DNA of 34,656 nucleotides, from positions 1 to 34,656 of the IMG/VR virus record IMGVR_UViG_3300034280_001032, one strand, 5' to 3'. The first letter of the stretch is position 1. Each line of letters starts with the position of its first letter. Shown here in pieces: positions 14,328 to 21,666 of this stretch. Source of the DNA: a virus. The notes under the pieces were generated by a model. It was given only the letters and a program-made list of their open reading frames with translations, was not told the DNA's origin and did not search any database. A program made the position numbers and the translations under genes.

Positions 14328-15029
14328 ATGAACATCGAAATATCTTCTGTTACGCCCCATCTAATTGAAGATTTAGCTAAGACAGGAATTTATTCTATTA
14401 CACAAAAGAGTACGGGAAGAAAATATATAGGGAGTACATCGGAAAATTTTTACCAAAGATGGAGGCGACATTTAAGCGAACTAAAAAAAGGTAATCACCA
14501 TAGCCAGTTTTTGCAACGAACCTGGGATAAATATGGCTCCGATGATTTTGTATTTGAGATTATTGAATTTCACGACGTACTATCTGTTTTAGATAATTTA
14601 TCTTTATTGAATTTAGAACAGTCTTATTTGGATAAATTAACTCCAGAGTTCAATATTTCACCTTCTGCACATAGTAGAAAAGGGGTGAAAGTATCGGAAG
14701 AAACCCGCACTAGAATCAAAGAAGCAAGAAAATATCAAGTAATGAAACCCGTTAAAGAAGAAACAAAGAAAAGAATTTCAGAATCAAATAAAGGAAAACA
14801 TGAGGCAAGTATTGAAACTAGAAGAAAAATGGCTGAAGCAAAAAGAGGATTACCACTTAGGGCTATAAATACTTATGTCTTAACATCTCCACTTGGTGTT
14901 GATATCACGGTAAATAACCTAAAAGATTTTTGTCGAGAAAATAATCTGAATTATCAAAACCTTTTTCATGTTATAAGAGGGAATAGAAAATCTTCTCAGG
15001 GATGGAAAATAGTCAAGATAAATCCCTAG
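14328..15029 (+). CDS. GIY-YIG homing endonuclease with NUMOD tail, 233 aa
   Basis: GIYSITQKSTGRKYIGST (about 20-37) is the GIY-YIG motif; RWRRH follows with the catalytic Arg, and LNLEQSYLDKL carries the catalytic Glu. Then come NUMOD3-like modules (KRISESNKGKHE, RRKMAEAKRG) and a C-terminal NUMOD1-like domain (LGVDITVNNLKDFCRENNLN, ending QGWKIVKINP). The gene lies inside the antirepressor gene. It fills nearly the whole insert (14274-15031), leaving no room for a group I intron core. So it looks like a free-standing homing endonuclease inserted in a coding gene, as known for mobE in nrdA of phage Aeh1. Confidence 0.85.
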   Translation: MNIEISSVTPHLIEDLAKTGIYSITQKSTGRKYIGSTSENFYQRWRRHLSELKKGNHHSQFLQRTWDKYGSDDFVFEIIEFHDVLSVLDNLSLLNLEQSYLDKLTPEFNISPSAHSRKGVKVSEETRTRIKEARKYQVMKPVKEETKKRISESNKGKHEASIETRRKMAEAKRGLPLRAINTYVLTSPLGVDITVNNLKDFCRENNLNYQNLFHVIRGNRKSSQGWKIVKINP

Positions 15030-15556
15030 AGATGGCGGGCACGGAAAAGGGGCGGGAGACTCGACAATATTTCCTGCGGTGCGAGAAGGAATTGAAAAAC
15101 GCTCATGGAATTAATTTACTAGACAAGCCTTCACCTCAACTGATTAGTGATGCGGTTATGGCAGTTTTCCGACCCACCAATGTTGACCCAACACTTATCT
15201 CAGGGGTCATTGCCAACAACATCGCTAAAACTTATCCGGCGTTAGCTCCTGCGATGGAAGAAGCCAAAAAACATCTAACCGTCGAAGTTAAGGAAAAACT
15301 TCTGACACCCACCGAAATCGGATTAATCTTAGAAAAGCGCACTGGCATCAAATACAGTGGCAGGCGAGTTAATCAATTGTTAGCCGAGAATGGATTGCAA
15401 ACTCCTAACCCCACGGGGAAAGATCCGGCTTGGGTTCCAACTCCAGAGGGGAGTGCTTTTTCTAAACTATTACTTGCAGCGCAGAAGGGCGTTAAGGATG
15501 CGACTAGACGACATTTGCAGTGGTTTGAATCTGTTGTAGACGTTTTGGCGGTTTAG
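15002..15556 (+). CDS. Antirepressor C-terminal fragment, 184 aa
   Basis: The genuine antirepressor part starts at MAGTEKGRETRQYFLRCEK (ATG 15032) and runs to a C-terminal domain with PTEIGLILEKRTGIKYSGRR and RHLQWFESVVDVL, like KilA-C/antirepressor C-termini. The frame is open to an ATG at 15002 inside the endonuclease gene, which would add 10 residues. If 758 nt (14274-15031) were removed, codon ATT (14271-14273) would join ATG (15032) in frame and give ALGIMAGTEKG, the normal junction. A strong terminator follows at 15565. Whether it is expressed as a separate subunit is unknown. Confidence 0.75.
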   Translation: MENSQDKSLEMAGTEKGRETRQYFLRCEKELKNAHGINLLDKPSPQLISDAVMAVFRPTNVDPTLISGVIANNIAKTYPALAPAMEEAKKHLTVEVKEKLLTPTEIGLILEKRTGIKYSGRRVNQLLAENGLQTPNPTGKDPAWVPTPEGSAFSKLLLAAQKGVKDATRRHLQWFESVVDVLAV

Positions 15557-15564
15557 AAGGTTGA

Positions 15565-15608
15565 AACGACAAAAACCCCAGGGCTTGAATCCTGGGGTTT
15601 TTGTCGTT
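15565..15608. terminator. Strong bidirectional terminator
   Basis: An 18-bp perfect stem (15565-15582 with 15591-15608, 8-nt loop GCTTGAAT) holds CCCCAGG/CCTGGGG and five A/T pairs on each side. It lies between the antirepressor C-fragment (ends 15556) and the leftward gene ending at 15623, and serves both transcripts. Confidence 0.9.
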
Positions 15609-15622
15609 GGGAGTGCGATCGC

Positions 15623-15853
15623 TTAATCTTTTTCCTTATCTTGCCTGTCTCTCTCCCGTCGCCTTTCGGCGCACAGGCGTTTTTGTTCGCGCCGATTTTC
15701 CTTTTGTTCTGGGGTTAAGTTGGCAAGGTAGCGTTTCCGCCGTTCCCTTGCCTTCTCCGTCCCCTCGTATTTTAGATCCCGATCCTTGCCCTTCTGGGTT
15801 GCCTTGTATCTTTGTTGGGCTTCCCAGATGGAGGGTTTCCAGTCTTCGGTCAT
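15623..15853 (-). CDS. Small highly charged protein, 76 aa
   Basis: Arg, Lys and Glu make up about half of the residues; the chain is one long helix candidate (KARERRKRYLANLTPEQKEN, ending RERDRQDKEKD). ATG at 15853 overlaps the stop of the upstream gene as ATGA, so the pair is coupled. Charged helices of this kind are common among HNH-linked or nucleic-acid-binding phage proteins, but no domain can be named. Confidence 0.6.
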   Translation of the reverse strand: MTEDWKPSIWEAQQRYKATQKGKDRDLKYEGTEKARERRKRYLANLTPEQKENRREQKRLCAERRRERDRQDKEKD

Positions 15854-16125
15854 GTGATAAACCAGTAATATTTCTTTAACCCTGTACTTCTCCCGTTATT
15901 GGGGCAATCCTCACCCATAACGAGGTTTCCGTCATTGGTGGGATAACCGTCTTCAGTTTCCCCGACTATTGAGAGCATGGCTCTATTTAGTGTGGAGACT
16001 GAGCAAATAACGTCCTTTTCTTCTTTCAGTTTTTGGGCTAATTCTTTGGTAGAAACCCCGTCAATCCATCCGGGGTCGCTGTCAATTATCCCCTTAATTG
16101 TTGTTTTTAATTGCTCTGCTTTCAT
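15850..16125 (-). CDS. Small DNA-binding-like protein, 91 aa
   Basis: The layout AEQLKTTIKGIIDSDPGWIDGVSTKELAQKL, then TLNRAMLSIVG and a short tail with KKYYWFIT suggests a winged-helix-like fold (helix, helix, wing) used by small regulators. It starts at 16125 and is coupled to the next gene by ATGA. A perfect 8-bp hairpin lies 32 nt upstream (16157-16183). Function unknown. Confidence 0.5.
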   Translation of the reverse strand: MKAEQLKTTIKGIIDSDPGWIDGVSTKELAQKLKEEKDVICSVSTLNRAMLSIVGETEDGYPTNDGNLVMGEDCPNNGRSTGLKKYYWFIT

Positions 16126-16156
16126 CTGTCCCTCCGTGCTTGTGTGTTTGTTGAAT

Positions 16157-16183
16157 CCCTAGCCGTTTGATGTTTGGCTAGGG
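16157..16183. repeat. 8-bp hairpin between two small genes
   Basis: CCCTAGCC at 16157-16164 pairs with GGCTAGGG at 16176-16183, 11-nt loop. No T-run follows on the leftward strand, so it is not a clear intrinsic terminator; it may limit read-through from the gene at 16197-16409 or protect the 5' end of a processed mRNA. Confidence 0.5.
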
Positions 16184-16196
16184 TGCGGGGTTGCTA

Positions 16197-16409
16197 TTAG
16201 TTTTCTAAGACATCTAAATCGCCAATTGGTCTCATGGGATTCACATAAACAAACCCCACTTCAATAGGACTTTTTAGCGTATAGACCGGCCCTTGTCCCC
16301 ATCCGTAATCAGAAGGTTTACCCATTACCGTGTAAACGGTTTCAGCATCGCAGCCCGTGGGATATGGAGCTTTATTGATTTTAACTTTGTCGCCAGATTT
16401 AATTGTCAT
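16197..16409 (-). CDS. Small SH3/KOW-like protein, 70 aa
   Basis: Starts with SGDKVKINKAPYPTGCDAET, a strand-turn-strand seen in small SH3-like barrels, followed by YTVMGKPSDYGWGQGPVYTL. AAAGGA lies 8 nt before the ATG, and a near-consensus promoter lies 37 nt upstream. It is the first gene of a short leftward unit. Role unknown; it could bind nucleic acid or host transcription factors. Confidence 0.55.
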   Translation of the reverse strand: MTIKSGDKVKINKAPYPTGCDAETVYTVMGKPSDYGWGQGPVYTLKSPIEVGFVYVNPMRPIGDLDVLEN

Positions 16410-16445
16410 TTGATTCGTCCTTTGCTTTTGCGTGTTGTTAATTAC

Positions 16446-16474
16446 ATATTAGTAGACCTACGGCTATATGTCAA
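16446..16474 (-). promoter_or_regulatory. Sigma70-type promoter
   Basis: Leftward TTGACA (16469-16474) and TAATAT (16446-16451) with a 17-bp spacer, the best canonical promoter in the window. It drives the small gene at 16197-16409 and probably the two genes behind it. Predicted start near 16439. Confidence 0.75.
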
Positions 16475-16501
16475 GCGTTTTCAGAAAATATTTTTTAGAT
16501 T

Positions 16502-16538
16502 GACTAAACTCCTTGCTATGTAAGGAGTTCAGTCTTTT
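16502..16538. terminator. Terminator of the zinc-ribbon gene pair
   Basis: A 13-bp stem with one mismatch (16502-16514 with 16522-16534), loop GCTATGT. Leftwards it is followed by a T/A-rich stretch, rightwards by TTTT. It separates the genes at 16541-17072 from the promoter at 16446. Confidence 0.75.
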
Positions 16539-16540
16539 GG

Positions 16541-16825
16541 TTAATCCTCAAATTTTGCCTTGAGAGCCAGCATAGCCTTTTTCTTCTTATGCCTTAAATA
16601 AGATTCGGTATCGGTCAATTTCCTGCCTGGAAAAATAGACGGTCTTCCCACGGGCTTAGGATCAGTTTTGGGATGAATTCTCGGTCTTCCCACGGGCTTA
16701 GGGTCGGAGGTTTGGGACGCTCCGCAGGGGGTACAGCGCCATTTTTGCCGACCATCAGGACGCACCCCGTTCTTTTTCATCCTATGCCCACACTTCGGAC
16801 ATGGCGGGTTTTTTTTATCGCTCAT
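16541..16825 (-). CDS. InsA-like zinc ribbon with two AT-hook-like repeats, 94 aa
   Basis: Residues 9-33 form a zinc ribbon (CPKCG...KNG....QKWRC..CG) of the InsA/IS1-like kind that often precedes a transposase HTH. Then PKPVGRPRIHP and PKPVGRPSIFP form a tandem repeat around GRP, the core of AT-hooks that bind the minor groove of AT-rich DNA. A basic helix ends the chain. No transposase, inverted repeats or target duplication are nearby, so I read it as a stand-alone DNA-binding protein derived from such a domain. Overlaps the upstream gene by 11 nt. Confidence 0.6.
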   Translation of the reverse strand: MSDKKNPPCPKCGHRMKKNGVRPDGRQKWRCTPCGASQTSDPKPVGRPRIHPKTDPKPVGRPSIFPGRKLTDTESYLRHKKKKAMLALKAKFED

Positions 16826-17072
16826 TGATTGATCCTTGATGTTTACTTAATACAATTGCAGCCGGATAAATTGCCATGTAATCGTTTTCACCTAAGCTGA
16901 TTTTCTGTTGCTCAACTAAAGTAAAAATTGCAAACCAGAATACTTTTTCAGTTAGTCCTAAATCTTTCTGAGCTTTGGAGGGATAGATAAATACTGCCCT
17001 CTTTCCTAGGAATTGAGGGGCTAACCATTTTTCCACAATAGCAATCGCATTCTCTAATTCTTGATTGATCAT
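16815..17072 (-). CDS. Small protein of unknown role, 85 aa
   Basis: Helical start (ELENAIAIVEKWLAPQFLGK), a short strand AVFIYPS, then FWFAIFTLVEQQKISLGEND. No domain recognised. Coupled to the zinc-ribbon gene by an 11-nt overlap and divergent from the tail-fibre gene at 17137 across an AT-rich 64-nt region. Confidence 0.5.
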   Translation of the reverse strand: MINQELENAIAIVEKWLAPQFLGKRAVFIYPSKAQKDLGLTEKVFWFAIFTLVEQQKISLGENDYMAIYPAAIVLSKHQGSINER

Positions 17073-17103
17073 AATTAATCAACTTAAAACTATTGTTTTA
17101 TTA

Positions 17104-17109
17104 TATAAT
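17104..17109 (+). promoter_or_regulatory. Probable -10 box of the tail-fibre genes
   Basis: TATAAT in a very AT-rich stretch 28 nt before the ATG at 17137. No convincing -35 hexamer; the region is shared with the divergent gene at 17072. Confidence 0.35.
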
Positions 17110-17136
17110 ATAAATAGTTCTAAACGCTAACAAAAT

Positions 17137-17493
17137 ATGGCGATCGCAACGAATATAAACCAAAGAATTGAAGGGCAAAAACTTCTATTCACGGCTGCCA
17201 CTGATACCATGATCATCGGGGGAATAGTTAGCAATCTTTCTGTAACGGATGCCTATTTTAGCTTAAAACCTTTTATGGTTAATGCTAAGATAGATCAAGG
17301 CTTTCCATTCCAACTCCAGACTAAACTGCTGACACCCAAATTAAAAGAGGTTAAGGCTTTTGCTGCTGATGCTCCTATTAATTTATTATGGGACTCTAGC
17401 GATGGTTGGAACTCGGAAGTTATAGAAGATTGGAACGGGGCAATCCCTAACTTTATTCCTGTATTACTGAACTTAACTATAGCGGAGATTTAA
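17137..17493 (+). CDS. Tail-fibre-associated virion protein, 118 aa
   Basis: A beta-rich small protein (LLFTAATDTMIIGGIVSNLS, LLWDSSDGWNSEVIEDWNGA) right before two further rightward genes with fibre and hydrolase features, only 4 nt from the next start. The first codons include a HIP1 palindrome. No family named; a role as fibre adaptor or adhesin part is inferred from context. Confidence 0.5.
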   Translation: MAIATNINQRIEGQKLLFTAATDTMIIGGIVSNLSVTDAYFSLKPFMVNAKIDQGFPFQLQTKLLTPKLKEVKAFAADAPINLLWDSSDGWNSEVIEDWNGAIPNFIPVLLNLTIAEI

Positions 17494-17497
17494 CCAA

Positions 17498-17980
17498 ATG
17501 CCTTGGATGGGTTCACGCGCTAATATTGCAGCTATAACGGCTTTAGATGTCACTGATTATCAAGACGGCATTCTATTTTTTGCCCTTGCAGAAAAAACCT
17601 GGTTAGTGTTAACAAAGTCGGACACTACCTCAACAGCAAACAGTAAAAGTTGTTTCACGGCAACGGGGGGCGGTCGTTGGTTTATATCCAGAGACTCCAC
17701 TGTTGTTGCCACTACCACGCCAACGGGGGCGGCTGCGATTGGAACCCGTTGGATATATCAAGAGAATGGGGCGGTCAATACTTACGACTCGGTTTTGAGT
17801 TATGTTTATAACGGCGCGGCATGGGTTGAGACAGATACTAGGATGCGACTCCATACCGGAACTCCCGACAGCTTATCTAAAACTCCTAACTCGGATCGGG
17901 AGTCTTGGAAGGATACGTCAACGGGAATAGTTTATAACGCTTTCAATGGCGGTTGGGTGGCAGGAGGTGGCTCTACTTGA
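17498..17980 (+). CDS. Fibre-like protein, 160 aa
   Basis: The product is Thr/Ser/Gly/Trp-rich with segments common in phage fibre and carbohydrate-binding modules: NIAAITALDVTDYQDGILFF, TATGGGRWFISRDS, TRWIYQENGA, and a C-terminal GIVYNAFNGGWVAGGGS. The stop overlaps the start of the GH10-like gene as TGATG, so adhesin and hydrolase are made together. Role in host recognition is inferred. Confidence 0.55.
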   Translation: MPWMGSRANIAAITALDVTDYQDGILFFALAEKTWLVLTKSDTTSTANSKSCFTATGGGRWFISRDSTVVATTTPTGAAAIGTRWIYQENGAVNTYDSVLSYVYNGAAWVETDTRMRLHTGTPDSLSKTPNSDRESWKDTSTGIVYNAFNGGWVAGGGST

Positions 17981-18729
17981 TGCAGCAGTTTACCTGTGGA
18001 AGTTCTTTACCATTGGATTTGACCCCGTTTGACGGGGTTGTGATCGGCTACCATTGGCAATGTTTCAATCAAGATGGCACGAAGAACTCTCTGAACTTCC
18101 CTGATAAAATCATCCGATCTCAATTCCTTTATGGACACAAACATCACAAACCCTGCCCATTTTCCGGTTGTGATTCAATTAAAGAATGGGTGGGGCAAAG
18201 GATTAAAAGATTTCCACAGATCACTGAGTGGGTGTTAGTAAATGAATGGACGGATGACCTTGGGATTCCGTATCCCAACTATTCCCTCGATGACCTAAAA
18301 CGTTATTGTGAAGCCGCCTATACTGCTAATCCTAGCGCGCGAATAATTTTAGGAGATTTCAGACCACATCTTCTGAATAAATGGCGTGCGATCGCTAATA
18401 TCTGCCACGAACTAGCTAAGGATTTTCCGGTAGAAGTTGGGATTCAAACTCACATCAAGAGTTACAACGCTCCCGTTATTTTGGCTCGTCTCCCTGAAAT
18501 AATTGGGATGTTTGGCGATATTCCCGTGCATTTTATTGAGGCTAGTTTGTGGTATAAAACCATTGCCGACAAAGCGGTTTGTAGTGGGCTGTGGTCGGAA
18601 TTGATATCAATAGCCGAACAGCATCAAGTCCAATCATTTTGTAAGTGGTGGCTTCATCCTGAAGATGCGGAAGTTGGGCGGCGGATGCCAACTTTTGAGA
18701 AGTTAAACCTTTATATCCCCTCAACGTAA
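17980..18729 (+). CDS. GH10-like glycoside hydrolase, probable tail depolymerase, 249 aa
   Basis: ATG at 17980 overlaps the upstream stop (TGATG). The order of motifs follows GH10 barrels: SQFLYGHKHHKPC (in place of RGHTLVWH), ITEWVLVNEW with Glu89 as likely acid/base, ANPSARIILGDF, EVGIQTHI (in place of IGLQ.H), and VHFIEASLW with Glu187 as likely nucleophile. At 249 residues it is shorter than usual GH10 enzymes (about 300-350), so loops are trimmed. With fibre-like genes upstream it probably cuts a sheath or capsule glycan of the cyanobacterium. The substrate cannot be told from sequence. Confidence 0.6.
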   Translation: MQQFTCGSSLPLDLTPFDGVVIGYHWQCFNQDGTKNSLNFPDKIIRSQFLYGHKHHKPCPFSGCDSIKEWVGQRIKRFPQITEWVLVNEWTDDLGIPYPNYSLDDLKRYCEAAYTANPSARIILGDFRPHLLNKWRAIANICHELAKDFPVEVGIQTHIKSYNAPVILARLPEIIGMFGDIPVHFIEASLWYKTIADKAVCSGLWSELISIAEQHQVQSFCKWWLHPEDAEVGRRMPTFEKLNLYIPST

Positions 18730-19319
18730 AAAGCCATATCAATAATATCCCCGTGCAATCTGTTCCACCAAGCGTTATGGTCAGGAATATCTGAGATTCC
18801 CAGATTATCACGCTCGATGGTGTAGGTAGAATGGTCTGGAAGGTCTTCTACTTTAACAGGCTGTTCCCCGTATTCAGCCCCATAACTTACATCACCGTAG
18901 CCAAGATCACGAGAGACTAAGTAAGGATGAATTGTTGGTAATAGTTTGATTGTCCTAGAAAAATTAGCAGGAATCCCCAACCCTTTAACGACAATTTTGA
19001 CAGATGTTTTATTGCTAATCAACAAAGCATCGGCATCGGGTAAAGTATCTGGATTATCGGTTAAATCATAAATCTCTAGCTCTAAATTAAGAAGTTCATT
19101 GCTACCCAAGAAATAGAGGGAATTGTTAGCATAATAAAAATTCGCTAATGGCATTTCTATGTTTGGGTCTGTTGTGGCTATTGGGTATGTGCTATCGGAT
19201 ATAATCCTATCAAACGGAGACATAGATAACGACCATTCGTAAAACCCTCCATAGGTTCGGACAACCGACTTACGGAATAGTTTTTCATCATCAAAAAGAG
19301 AGCTATTTATTCCTGTCAT
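18711..19319 (-). CDS. Virion or baseplate-associated protein, 202 aa
   Basis: Last gene of a leftward four-gene unit; its start overlaps the stop of the 782-aa gene by 4 nt (ATGA) and its 3' end overlaps the convergent GH10-like gene by 19 nt. Beta-rich with Ser/Asp/Tyr-rich loops (GYGDVSYGAEYGEQPVKVED). No family recognised. It most likely belongs to the same virion structure as the 782-aa protein. Confidence 0.5.
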   Translation of the reverse strand: MTGINSSLFDDEKLFRKSVVRTYGGFYEWSLSMSPFDRIISDSTYPIATTDPNIEMPLANFYYANNSLYFLGSNELLNLELEIYDLTDNPDTLPDADALLISNKTSVKIVVKGLGIPANFSRTIKLLPTIHPYLVSRDLGYGDVSYGAEYGEQPVKVEDLPDHSTYTIERDNLGISDIPDHNAWWNRLHGDIIDMAFYVEGI

Positions 19320-21664
19320 GTTATGCCGCCTCCGGGTTCAAATAAGGGAAAACTATTAGGAGATAGCCTCAGCCATTTTTTAATTCTCCCATCTTTAATT
19401 ATAGGATATCCCCTCAATCTTTCGTGTTCCATGTATTGCTCGAAAAAGCCGGGGAAAATTGGGCTTATTAATGATAGACTAATACTTTGGCTATAAGACA
19501 GGTAATAATAATTGCTATTCTTTTTATAACCCGCTCCTTTTCTTAGGCATCTATCTTTGAAATCAACTAACTTATTAGGGTCTAACTCATTCAAAAACGG
19601 ACGTTCCATCATTAAGTAAAACACCCAATAAGTATCATCCCAGTCAGTCTTGAGTGTCAAAAAATCATTGACAATGGCAGCAGAATAATCAATCGGATAG
19701 TCATTAGTCGGAAAAGGTCTAGCAATTGTGGTTTCAGTGTAAGCTATTGGAACAGAGGGTCGGCAATCTAATTGAAAATACGGGGTCGGAAGTCCTAAAT
19801 ATCCAATCCTTTCTGGCGAAGGGCTAGAAATAACGGGGGTATCTTTATTCGTCATGTTAACAATAGAAAGCCCTGTATTGTACTGTCTAAAGTTTGCTCT
19901 TTGACTTATATCTAATATGGTATTGTGTTGCAAAAAATTATCCGTGAATAGCCCCTTAGTTATTGGGTGATTCCCTATAAATGTTTCTGTATTTGTAATA
20001 GTAAAAGATGCTTTATCTATGGTGTATCGAACTGTCTTATTAAATTTATCTCGCAAAGCTCTAGCATATATTTGTTCTCCCTGTTGACTATAGAGACATT
20101 CGTATGTTTCACCAGTCGGAGATTCATTGTCGTTCACATACTGAATATCCCTGCCAATAATACCAGGTCTTTCTTGGGAATAATTACCAACATTTCCACC
20201 AACTCTGTACATACTTCCATTTGGAAGAACCTGTAAACCGCTTTCGTATTCCCGAATAATTTCATAAATAATATCAACATAAATATTATTTTTATCAATA
20301 TTAACCCGCCCAGAAAACCATTCTGCTAAATAGGGTTCCTCTATTCTTTGACCTTCTGTTTCTTGCAGAAGGTTAAGGTTTAAAAATTCATTATGCTCAT
20401 ACTTGATATGGGTAACTCTAGTCGGAAAATCAATTGGCAAGGTAAGCTCCTTTACTAACCCATTTTTTTGATAATTAATAATTACATCACAATATCTTCC
20501 ATAGTATTCGGTATTGCTGATTAAGGCGGGTGTAGAGGTATCTGGTGGGTAGCCCGACCCCGCACCAGACGCACAAGAGCCAGCACCCGCTCTGTTTATT
20601 GCCATAGAACCAAGTAGATTTGACTCGGCACGGCTATTATCTAAAACCCCCCAGTAAGCCAACATAGACTCCATATAGGAAAGCCACGCAGGGTAATCAT
20701 CGATTGACCCACGCCAAACTATAAACTCGTCCGTAGCATCATAAAGATTATCGCCAACGTGCCTAAACGAAACGGATTCGCCTGGCGCTACGTCACCACG
20801 ATAGAGCCACCATCCATCAAGATTATCACTACCACATTCGTTAAGCGTTTCGACTTCGCCCATTGAAGCTGTGGGTTGAAAAGCGGCTTCTAATTCAGCG
20901 ACATAAGGCTCCCCATCGTATTGCTGAAAGAAATCCGCCCAGCTTGCGTAACTGTCGCGTTCTGGCGGTACTACAGTACCACCAATGCCACCACTCTCGA
21001 TAACACCGTAAAACCCAGAAGATTTATAGGCTTCTTTGTGCCAATTAACAGATAAAGAATAACCAATTTTTCCCTTAACTTCCGGTGGAGGGTTATAGCA
21101 AAAGACAGAATCTTGAACCGATAAAAAAGGCTTGTATCCTTTAGCTCCTATACCCCCTGATTCGGCATCAAAAAAAACATAAGCGGTCTTCAAAATCGGA
21201 CTAATCCCTGCACTAACATAGTCGGCATCTGTATCACCAGAAGGAGTCCCAACCGTATCGCCCTGAAAACCGGACAAAAAACCCATAGCCATGCGTCTAG
21301 GTGTAGGGTATGAAGCGTTTCTAAATACCCATAAAACAATGATTTCCCGTGAGTCTTCATCACCACCATCTCCTTCATCTCCTCTGACACAAGGCGCATC
21401 TTTTCTATCGGTTTTTCGTTGCCTTAACTTAGCTTTTGCCAGAGATTCATAATCCCCCGTATTATCTGGCAATTCAATAACAACAAATCCATCTACACTT
21501 TCTTCATCTGCAACATACGTCTGCTTAATAATCTGCCATGATTTAGATTCCGACCGATAAACAAAAGGACGGGTTTCTGATTGAAGTTTTTTATACAAAA
21601 AGACAGCTTCAGGGGTTCCACCGCCCCTGGTATTAAATCTATATTTTCCAGAAAGGTTAGGCAT
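19316..21664 (-). CDS. Large virion protein, possibly baseplate or fibre, 782 aa
   Basis: The second largest protein of the window region and without a family I know. It has many short Gly/Ser/Tyr/Asp-rich beta stretches, an acidic low-complexity loop (VRGDEGDGGDEDSREI, about 100-115) and several Trp-rich spots (GWWLYRG). There is no signal peptide or membrane segment. It is flanked by the 286-aa and 202-aa genes with 2-nt gap and 4-nt overlap, so all are co-translated. Location between fibre genes suggests a virion surface component for host contact. Confidence 0.5.
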   Translation of the reverse strand: MPNLSGKYRFNTRGGGTPEAVFLYKKLQSETRPFVYRSESKSWQIIKQTYVADEESVDGFVVIELPDNTGDYESLAKAKLRQRKTDRKDAPCVRGDEGDGGDEDSREIIVLWVFRNASYPTPRRMAMGFLSGFQGDTVGTPSGDTDADYVSAGISPILKTAYVFFDAESGGIGAKGYKPFLSVQDSVFCYNPPPEVKGKIGYSLSVNWHKEAYKSSGFYGVIESGGIGGTVVPPERDSYASWADFFQQYDGEPYVAELEAAFQPTASMGEVETLNECGSDNLDGWWLYRGDVAPGESVSFRHVGDNLYDATDEFIVWRGSIDDYPAWLSYMESMLAYWGVLDNSRAESNLLGSMAINRAGAGSCASGAGSGYPPDTSTPALISNTEYYGRYCDVIINYQKNGLVKELTLPIDFPTRVTHIKYEHNEFLNLNLLQETEGQRIEEPYLAEWFSGRVNIDKNNIYVDIIYEIIREYESGLQVLPNGSMYRVGGNVGNYSQERPGIIGRDIQYVNDNESPTGETYECLYSQQGEQIYARALRDKFNKTVRYTIDKASFTITNTETFIGNHPITKGLFTDNFLQHNTILDISQRANFRQYNTGLSIVNMTNKDTPVISSPSPERIGYLGLPTPYFQLDCRPSVPIAYTETTIARPFPTNDYPIDYSAAIVNDFLTLKTDWDDTYWVFYLMMERPFLNELDPNKLVDFKDRCLRKGAGYKKNSNYYYLSYSQSISLSLISPIFPGFFEQYMEHERLRGYPIIKDGRIKKWLRLSPNSFPLFEPGGGIT

Positions 21665-21666
21665 AA

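Noticed and set aside
14274-15031. Group I intron inside the antirepressor gene
   Set aside because: The boundary bases fit (T before, G at the end), but the endonuclease ORF occupies 702 of 758 nt, only about 54 nt precede it and 2 nt follow it, and I see no P3-P7/P4-P6 core. Kept only as a formal alternative.
16541-16825. Insertion sequence of the IS1 family
   Set aside because: Only an InsA-like ribbon is present; no second ORF, no terminal inverted repeats and no target duplication nearby.
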